This document shows, one piece after another, positions 6,963 through 11,947 of a stretch of 11,947 bases of DNA; the first letter of the stretch is position 1; every line of letters starts with the position of its first letter. The notes beneath the pieces were generated by a model, which had not been told where the DNA came from, ran no database searches, and saw only the letters and a program-made list of their open reading frames with translations. Source of the stretch: Glomus cerebriforme (lineage: Eukaryota; Glomeromycota; Glomeromycetes; Glomerales; Glomeraceae); assembly GCA_003550305.1 (NCBI GenBank), contig QKYT01001433.1, positions 1 through 11,947 of the forward strand, read 5' to 3'. The position numbers were made by a program, and so were the translations under genes.

Positions 6963-8062
6963 GAAATGTTACTAATGTAACATTCTTTTTTTCTTATAGA
7001 TTTGGATTCGACTTGGACTTCAAAGATTAGGACTTCAGTTTTGGGATTTGACCTGAACTTTGAAGGTTTGTATTGAGGGAGATAAATAGATTTTTTTTGT
7101 TAGAGAAACATTACTAATGTAACATTTCTTTCTTTTTTGTAGGACTTCAGCTTTGGACTTAATCTAGACTTCGAAGGTTTGTATTGGAGAAGATAGATAT
7201 AGGTTTTTTTATTAAAGAAATATTACTAATGTAACATTTCTTACTTTTTTTGTAAGACTTCAGCTTTGAATTTGACCTGAACTTTAAAGGTTTGTATTGG
7301 GAAAGATAGATATAGATTTTTTTTATTAAAGAAACGTTACTAATGTAATGTTTCTTACTTTTTGTAGGATTTCAGCTTCAGATTTAATCTGAACATTGAA
7401 GGGTTATATTGGGAGAGATATAATTTTTTTATTAAAGAAACGTTACTAATGTAACATTTTTTACTTTTTGTAAGACTTTGGCTTCAGATTCGACCTGAAC
7501 TTCAAAGGTTTGTATCAGAAAAGATATAATTTTTTTTTATTAAAGAAACGTTACTAATGTAACATTTCTTACTTTTTTGTAGGACTTCAGCTTCAGATTC
7601 AACCTGAACTTTGAAAGTTTGTATTGGGAGAGATATAATTTTTTTTATTAAAGAAACGTTACTAATGTAATGTTTCTTACTTTTTTGTAGGACTTCAGCT
7701 TCAGATTCGACCTAGACTTCAAAGATACATTATATTGGAGGAGATAGATATAGGTTTTTTTTTATTAAAGAAATGTTACTAATGTAACATTTTTTACTTT
7801 TTTGTAGGTTTTCAGCTTCAGATTTGATCTAGACTTCAAAGGTACATTGTATTGGGAGAAATAGATATAGGTTTTTTTTATTAAAGAAATATTACTAATG
7901 TAACATTTCTTACTTTTTTGTAGGACTTCAGCTTCAGATCTGACCTAGACTTTAAAGGTTTGTATCGGAGAGTTATAATTTTTTTATGTTACTAATGTAA
8001 CATTTCTTACTTTTTTGTAGGACTTCAGCTTCAGATTCAGATTCAACCTGAACATTACAAGC
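6963..8062 (+). repeat. tandem array part 3: ten ~106-117 bp mini-exon/intron-like units
   Basis: Units begin near 6963, 7105, 7217, 7331, 7437, 7545, 7653, 7770, 7886 and 7986; the first is longer (142 bases) and the last two shortened or open-ended. The unit is a palindrome with core GTTACTAATGTAAC, a pyrimidine tract ending TTTTTGTAG, a block of about 34 bases (GACTTCAGCTTCAGATTCGA and on), AAAG, then GTTTGTATTGGGAGAG and a T-run. That order is branch site, pyrimidine tract, acceptor, short exon, donor, so each unit resembles a ~75-base intron plus a mini-exon. The mini-exon in its first frame reads DFSFRFDLNFK with little change. Thirty-four bases is not a multiple of three, so simple splicing of all units would not keep that frame. 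No other repeat-protein gene is evident. Confidence 0.85.
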
Positions 8063-8396
8063 TGAAGGAAGTGAAGCAACAATGGACAACGACGATTATA
8101 ACACTATGATAAGTTATTTGAAAATATTATTTATTAATAATATATTTGCTGAACTTCAAATTGATAAATATCACATAATATTTTAGATCGCTAATTTGGA
8201 TAGGAACTTTTTACTTAGAAAAGTTTTAATACCAAGTTTTAATACTGCTAAAAATATTTTATTACAAAATGTATCAAAATTTTCATAAAATAAAAAATAT
8301 TTAGTTTTAAATACAATTTTATTAAAATGATAATAATAAACAGAAATATAGTAAAAATTTACAAATGAAGTTATTTTGAAGATTTGCTTTGTAAAA

Positions 8397-8436
8397 TTCT
8401 GCACAGATTTTTAATACTTAAATAATCTGTGCAGAA
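8397..8436. repeat. perfect 13-bp palindrome arms
   Basis: TTCTGCACAGATT at 8397-8409 is the exact reverse complement of AATCTGTGCAGAA at 8424-8436, with a 14-base loop. It lies just inside the right inverted repeat of the candidate 2.7-kb element and shares CTGTGCAG vocabulary with the left arm, so it may be a subterminal part of the same element. Confidence 0.7.
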
Positions 8437-8539
8437 ATCATAAATTTTTTTTTTCAAAGTTTGATGATATGTCCAAAGATTTGTACAGGATTATTATATT
8501 GCAGACTTGCGCAGATCTGCAGACTAAGAAATTTGCTGA

Positions 8540-9994
8540 TGACCTTTAAAATCTTTTAAATAAATGAATTTTCTACTAGCTTATTTTATATTATAAAAAT
8601 GGAATTAAAAACAATCAAATTCAATTGTTAAAAATTTTTTTTCTTTTATAATAGTATAAGATATAGTACCATTTAATGTTTATTTAACAGATTTTTTAGC
8701 TTTTAATATAAGAGTAAAAAATATTTAGAATTAATATTGATGATATAAACTTTTACAATTTTGAGTAATAATACCTATAATTAATAATACAATTTGTATA
8801 GCATAATAATTTATTTTATTTGCCAAAGTTGATGTTGTAATTAAATGTGAAAAATTTGCCTCTTTAAATTGATTTAAATATAAATCTATTATACTACATA
8901 ATTGACAATTCATATTAATTATAACATTAAACTTGATATAAGATATATGATATATTTTTTAAAAAAATTTTGTATTATAATAATGATTACAAGATATGAA
9001 AGTATTAAAGAAAAATATTATTCTGTATTAATTAATATTATTGATCCCAATTTCTTTTTATCTAAAATATTATTTATTACTTTTTTTATTTTTCAAATTT
9101 TTTATTTAAATTAATTTTATTATCTAAATTAAATTTTCATCTTAAAGTTAATTAATTTTAGTTTTTAACCATTTAATATTATGATTAGTATTATAATATG
9201 TTAACTTATATTTTTAATGCATTATTATAAGAGCTTATATAAATTTTGAAAAAAGATTTTTTTTTATTTTTTATTAGTTTGATTTTATAAATAACTAAAT
9301 CTTTTTTACAAAGCTATTCAAATTTATAATTTTTTCATTCAAAATTACAAACTAAAGTTTTTTCTTTTGAAATTAATGTAAAAGAAGATTAAGTATTTGT
9401 ATTTTGATAAGAAAACTGATGAAAAAACATTATAAACTGTATTTTGTAAAAATGCTATAATACTGTAATAAATTCATTAAATTTTAAACTAAAGTAAGAG
9501 AAATATTTTTTATATTATATTATTTTATCATTAGATAAAATTCTAATGTTTTCTGATCTTAAGCATTACAACTAATAATGTAAAGTTCTTGTTAAATTCT
9601 TGCAAAAAAAAATTGCAAAAAATTTTTTTTTTTTTTAATAAAAAGTTTAAAAAATAGCAAATGCATATAATTAATATTTATATTTTACTGTTTTTTCAAG
9701 TTCATTATAAAAGTTTTTTTTTTTTGAATAATAAGATTATATCAGTTATATGTTATATTATTATAACATTAATTGAGTTAATATTTATATCAGATTTTAA
9801 AATTTTATATGATCAATAAAATTTGCTATTATGTATATATAAAAAATGATTAACATATTTTTTACCTTTAAATAAAGATTATAAAATAGTAAAATATACT
9901 AAAAAATTAGTTTATAAATTATTGTAAGAATAAAAACAAATGATAGAAATTGAAAATAGATGGGTTTAAATTATGAAAGATGATAAAAATAATA
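8540..9994. other. AT-rich region with little recognisable content
   Basis: Apart from the weak minus-strand ORF at 8731-8913, I see nothing supportable. Homopolymer A and T runs are common (for example near 9604-9640 and 9715-9725), no TIR or direct repeat stands out, and ORFs are short and Ile/Phe/Lys/Asn-rich as expected from base composition. Confidence 0.4.
8731..8913 (-). CDS. hypothetical 60-aa ORF with one hydrophobic segment
   Basis: A true ATG at 8913 opens 60 codons ending in TAA. The N-terminal part, MNCQLCSIIDLYLNQFKEAN, has a CxxC pair and looks less biased than surrounding translations. The segment YYAIQIVLLIIGIITQ is hydrophobic enough for a single membrane helix. The frame is open for several codons upstream of the ATG, so it could be an exon. 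No family is recognised, and a chance ORF in AT-rich DNA is a real alternative. Confidence 0.25.
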   Translation of the reverse strand: MNCQLCSIIDLYLNQFKEANFSHLITTSTLANKINYYAIQIVLLIIGIITQNCKSLYHQY

Positions 9995-10075
9995 TACAGT
10001 CAGACCACTCTATAATCACCAGGTCCGTTACATCAAAATTGGTGATTATATAGGAGTGTGATTACATAGAAGTAA
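9995..10075. mobile_element. possible pogo/Tc1-like transposon or MITE end
   Basis: The sequence TACAGTCAGACCACTCTATA (from 9995) has the look of pogo/Tigger-type terminal repeats, which begin CAGT next to a TA target dinucleotide; this is a family resemblance from memory, not a search. CACTCTATAATCACC (10006-10020) and GGTGATTATATAGGAGTG (10041-10058) form an imperfect hairpin, the subterminal fold expected of such ends. No matching opposite end occurs in the window, so the element is truncated or a solo remnant. Confidence 0.35.
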
Positions 10076-10189
10076 AGATGGGTCTGCAATATTGTGAATA
10101 ATTGCAGAAATTAAGATCTGATTCCGCAATTTTGGCTGAAATTAACATAATTTTGACCGAAATTATACATTATAAATTTATTAAAGCAT

Positions 10190-10206
10190 AACTCCGCCAA
10201 TATCGA
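10190..10206. repeat. target-site duplication, left copy
   Basis: The 17 bases AACTCCGCCAATATCGA are repeated exactly at 11551-11567, immediately after a poly(A) run. The pair brackets the LINE copy as expected for target-primed reverse transcription. The first one or two A residues are ambiguous because the right copy abuts poly(A). Confidence 0.85.
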
Positions 10207-10207
10207 A

Positions 10208-11230
10208 CCTTCTCACTCTGACAATTATTTACATAATTTGGCTGATTCTTTGGCTAGAAACTGTTCACGACGTTTAGATTTTCCGTCCGTTGATAAAGTT
10301 TCTTTAATTTTCCCTTCCTCTNTGGTNATTTCNTTTTNGTANAACTCTTTGAGACTTGATTCTTCTTTTCGAAGAATGTTTGATTGTTATCTTTCCCTTC
10401 AATCGTTTACTGATGTTTTGTCGTTAAACAGATTCTCTTATCTAAGTCCTTTGATGGGTTTAATAGATTGGGATTTATCCTGGTCTGTCCTGCATCATTA
10501 CATTCCCAGTACTGATCTTTCACCTTCCAAATCTCAGGATCGNCGTATTGCTCACACNTCCTTCCGNTACAAGTTGCAATTTTTGGAACTCCCTACTATG
10601 GATATTATGAATTCACGGCGTCCGTGCTATTTTCCGCACGAACTGTTGTGTTTTTTCTGTAATTCCCACCCGGAATCCTTATCACATTTAGTGGAATGTT
10701 CGGCTATCATTAATCTCTCTGAATTTCCTGATGGTCCGCCTCTTCCTCATAATAATTTTCCGTCTCTTTTTCAGTCATTTAAAAATTCTTTATTTGACTC
10801 CGTCTCAATTGCATGGTCCAAACGGCATAATAAAGATGCCTCTGACTTCTCTTCTTGGCAGGCTTTCCTTGCACTCACTGTCTGGACTTCTCTTCCGGAC
10901 TCTCCGAAGTGGCCTCTTCTTATTCTTCAAGGTTTCGTTCCAGTTACTCTTAAGGCCTTTCTACTCTCACTTGGCTTTTCTGCAACTTCCATAAAAACTC
11001 TTTTATACTCCGAGGTGACGAAGTTACAACGTGACTTCTTTCATCAAACTTGGCTTCCCCGTTGTCATTTAATGGCCTCTACGCTTCTCGCTAGAGACAT
11101 TCTCATGTCACGTGCTCTCGCCGACGCTGCTCAGGTTTCAAGGCTCCCATCGCCGACCTCAGCCATCGTACCGGATTTGCTCAATAAAGCATTTTCCCTT
11201 GATACCTCCTGGATTAAACTTTTGGGCTAA
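10208..11230 (+). CDS. LINE ORF2 C-terminal part: RNase H end and CCHC domain (partial)
   Basis: The frame is open from the element's 5' junction to TAA 11228-11230, about 340 codons, with no initiating ATG because the element is truncated. It opens PSHSDNYLHNLADSLARN, matching the last conserved block of RNase H domains in LINEs (a His followed about ten residues later by N-x-x-A-D-x-L-A); RNase H removes the RNA strand of the RNA-DNA hybrid. At 10649-10699 it encodes CFFCNSHPESLSHLVEC, that is C-x2-C-x4-E-x3-H-x3-C, the zinc-finger-like motif found near the C terminus of many LINE ORF2 proteins and thought to aid nucleic-acid binding in target-primed reverse transcription. The rest is a Leu/Ser/Phe-rich C-terminal region ending TSWIKLLG. 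Several codons contain N. The fragment lacks reverse transcriptase and endonuclease and cannot be autonomous. Confidence 0.75.
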   Translation, partial: PSHSDNYLHNLADSLARNCSRRLDFPSVDKVSLIFPSSXXIXFXXNSLRLDSSFRRMFDCYLSLQSFTDVLSLNRFSYLSPLMGLIDWDLSWSVLHHYIPSTDLSPSKSQDXRIAHXSFXYKLQFLELPTMDIMNSRRPCYFPHELLCFFCNSHPESLSHLVECSAIINLSEFPDGPPLPHNNFPSLFQSFKNSLFDSVSIAWSKRHNKDASDFSSWQAFLALTVWTSLPDSPKWPLLILQGFVPVTLKAFLLSLGFSATSIKTLLYSEVTKLQRDFFHQTWLPRCHLMASTLLARDILMSRALADAAQVSRLPSPTSAIVPDLLNKAFSLDTSWIKLLG

Positions 11231-11512
11231 ACGGTCCCTCTGATGGATCTGACAGTTCAGGGTGTTAAGTTACGGCTCTCCTTTAACTTATTTTAAGGGA
11301 TTGGAGGGGATACTCTCGGGATGGTCGACTTGGTTGCTACCTCTCATTGCGAAGTAGTTNATTGGNTATATTGTTNTNTTNGGTTTATAGCGTAGTTTTA
11401 TAGATTAGTTTTTACTTTTTATAATTTTACTTTATGTAAACTAGATAACGATGAGATCCATATATTTTGTTTATGTTTGTTTCTTTTATTTGTATTTTTA
11501 ATGAACTTATTA
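11231..11512 (+). other. LINE 3' untranslated region
   Basis: About 280 bases follow the ORF2 stop before the polyadenylation signal. The first part stays GC-richer (GGGATTGGAGGGGATACTCTCGG near 11298), then it becomes T-rich. No ORF is evident. In LINEs the 3' UTR carries the region bound by the element's own reverse transcriptase. Five N bases occur at 11360-11381. Confidence 0.65.
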
Positions 11513-11518
11513 AATAAA
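11513..11518 (+). promoter_or_regulatory. polyadenylation signal AATAAA of the LINE
   Basis: AATAAA lies 16 bases before the start of the poly(A) run at 11535, the normal spacing for cleavage and polyadenylation, and shows the element was copied from a processed RNA. Confidence 0.75.
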
Positions 11519-11534
11519 ATATGCTGTTAACTAT

Positions 11535-11550
11535 AAAAAAAAAAAAAAAA
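11535..11550 (+). other. LINE poly(A) tail
   Basis: Sixteen A residues (eighteen counting the two shared with the duplication) directly precede the right target-site duplication, marking the 3' end of the retrotransposed copy and its plus-strand orientation. Confidence 0.85.
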
Positions 11551-11567
11551 AACTCCGCCAATATCGA
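11551..11567. repeat. target-site duplication, right copy
   Basis: Exact 17-base match to 10190-10206. It directly joins the second LINE-like coding block, so the duplicated bases are also readable in that block's frame (NSANI). Confidence 0.85.
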
Positions 11568-11947
11568 TGTTTGGTTTAACCTTCGCCTTTCTTCTTCGTT
11601 TGTTTTTGCCCAAATTAAACAGGATTATGCCTCTTTTGTTGAGACTATCCGTTACAAGCGCCTTTTCCCTGCTCAGCTCACCTATTTGCATAACATTGTT
11701 TTGTTTCCTAAAGTAGNCTTTCGGTCACAAATCACTTTTATTTNCCCTGCTAAAAGTTTAGCTTTTATGTCCTCTTATAAACGGCTTTTTAAACATAATC
11801 TCAAATTGGCCTACACCTTCCCAGATGCTCCACTTTTTTCTTCTAATTATTTTAATATTTCATCTCTTCATTTGGAACTGCTTAAACAAGCAGGTGCAGA
11901 TATTTATAACGGCCTAAACTCCTCATCTTCTCTTTCTCTGTTATTAC
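11568..11947 (+). CDS. second LINE ORF2 fragment, region between RT and RNase H (partial)
   Basis: A frame readable from 11551 (NSANIDVWFNLRLSSSF) stays open through base 11947 and leaves the window, about 130 codons with two N-containing codons (11717 and 11744). The base composition and Leu/Phe/Ser-rich style match the neighbouring LINE copy. The stretch RYKRLFPAQLTYLHNIVLFP and the following residues look like the connection between reverse transcriptase and RNase H in LINE ORF2 proteins, so this is probably an upstream portion of the same or a related family. No catalytic motif is present here, so the assignment rests on context and style. It begins, as far as can be told, at the duplicated target site, suggesting a second 5'-truncated copy in the same orientation. 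Confidence 0.55.

Larger units (their letters stand above)
5828..8539. mobile_element. candidate 2.7-kb element with terminal inverted repeats enclosing the array
   Basis: Bases 5828-5871 and the reverse complement of 8496-8539 align over 44 positions without gaps, with 37 matches, and all seven differences are transitions. Weaker similarity continues inward for about 20-30 bases. The arms include GCAGATCTG and GTCTGCAATAT. Between them lies the entire tandem array and no transposase, so this could be a non-autonomous DNA element. No convincing target-site duplication is visible (TG precedes base 5831 and TG follows base 8536). Two independent copies of a short repeat in opposite orientation would look the same, and a TTGGCAA/TTGCCAA pair at 5828-5834 and 5930-5936 could define a separate ~109-bp element. 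Confidence 0.4.
10207..11550 (+). mobile_element. 5'-truncated LINE (non-LTR) retrotransposon copy
   Basis: This 1.34-kb block is clearly richer in G and C than its flanks. It holds the 3' part of a LINE: the end of an RNase H domain, a C-terminal region with a CCHC motif, a stop, a ~300-base 3' UTR, AATAAA and a poly(A) tail, flanked by perfect 17-bp duplications. Lack of the upstream endonuclease and reverse transcriptase is typical of aborted reverse transcription. N bases cluster at 10322-10342, 10543-10567 and 11360-11381, suggesting poor consensus in a multicopy repeat. Preservation of a long ORF implies recent insertion. Confidence 0.85.

Noticed and set aside
6963..8062. CRISPR array
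   Set aside because: Units are diverged over their whole length with no unique spacers, and the sequence is eukaryotic in character.
6176..8062. Intact repeat-protein gene made of spliced mini-exons
   Set aside because: Mini-exons of 34 and 40-43 bases do not keep one frame when joined, the other frames carry stops in several units, and some acceptor or donor sites are broken; RNA evidence would be needed.
8183..8404. Minus-strand 73-aa ORF
   Set aside because: It begins at GTG, is Phe/Lys/Ile-rich as expected from composition, and overlaps the palindrome at 8397-8436.
8902..9114. Plus-strand 70-aa hydrophobic ORF
   Set aside because: It starts at TTG, overlaps the opposite-strand ORF and its Ile/Phe/Tyr content is what AT-rich noise gives.
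10731..10994. Plus-strand 87-aa ORF
   Set aside because: It is an out-of-frame shadow inside the LINE coding region.
1..11947. tRNA or rRNA genes
   Set aside because: Nothing with a cloverleaf-like layout, B-box motif or recognisable rRNA core was seen by eye on either strand.

Overview
This window looks like an extremely AT-rich eukaryotic nuclear genome. The best guess is an early-diverging fungus such as an arbuscular mycorrhizal (Glomeromycotina, Rhizophagus-like) species. That guess rests on base composition, short intron-like splice signals (TACTAAC-type branch sites, TTTTGTAG acceptors), a higher-GC LINE-type retrotransposon with poly(A) tail and target-site duplication, and many decayed transposon-like fragments. 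Nothing resembles bacterial operons, ribosome binding sites, rRNA or tRNA. Isolated N bases lie mostly in the retrotransposon parts, as expected where a repeat was hard to assemble.

Layout. 1-~790 (minus): decayed coding remnant with stops, a frameshift and a zinc-knuckle-like relic. 950-1350: AT-rich filler with CATATG and AATTTAT motifs. 1376-1582: small ORF of unknown function. 1953-2291: very acidic Asp/Glu-rich exon-like ORF behind a good 3' splice site. 2460-2720: degenerate GTATTACA repeats. 2848-3144 (minus): 98-aa hypothetical ORF. 3397-3604: tandem 104-bp duplication. 3644-4072 and 4162-4713: two plus-strand decayed coding stretches; the second is split by a ~258-bp MITE-like inverted-repeat element (4254-4511).

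5828-8539 is the most unusual part. A pair of ~44-bp inverted repeats, differing only by transitions, brackets ~2.7 kb. Inside sits an array of about 17 head-to-tail units (6176-~8062). Nearly every unit has the layout of a small intron plus a 34-43 nt mini-exon: a TACTAAC/T branch-like site, a pyrimidine run, a TAG acceptor, a short conserved block, then a donor-like GT. The branch-like motif lies in the loop of a palindrome, and in the proximal units the donor-like motif lies in the loop of another. Arm sequences change between units while pairing is largely kept.

8540-9994 is AT-rich, with one weak minus-strand ORF. 9995-~10075 resembles one end of a pogo/Tc1-like DNA transposon. 10190-11567 is a 5'-truncated LINE copy (RNase H tail, C-terminal CCHC motif, 3' UTR, AATAAA, poly(A)) between perfect 17-bp duplications. 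A second LINE-like coding segment (11568-11947) starts at the right-hand duplication and runs off the window.

No pathway of cooperating genes is visible. This is a repeat-dominated intergenic region whose content is mostly mobile-element debris plus a peculiar structured tandem array. Product names are inferences from motifs read by eye.
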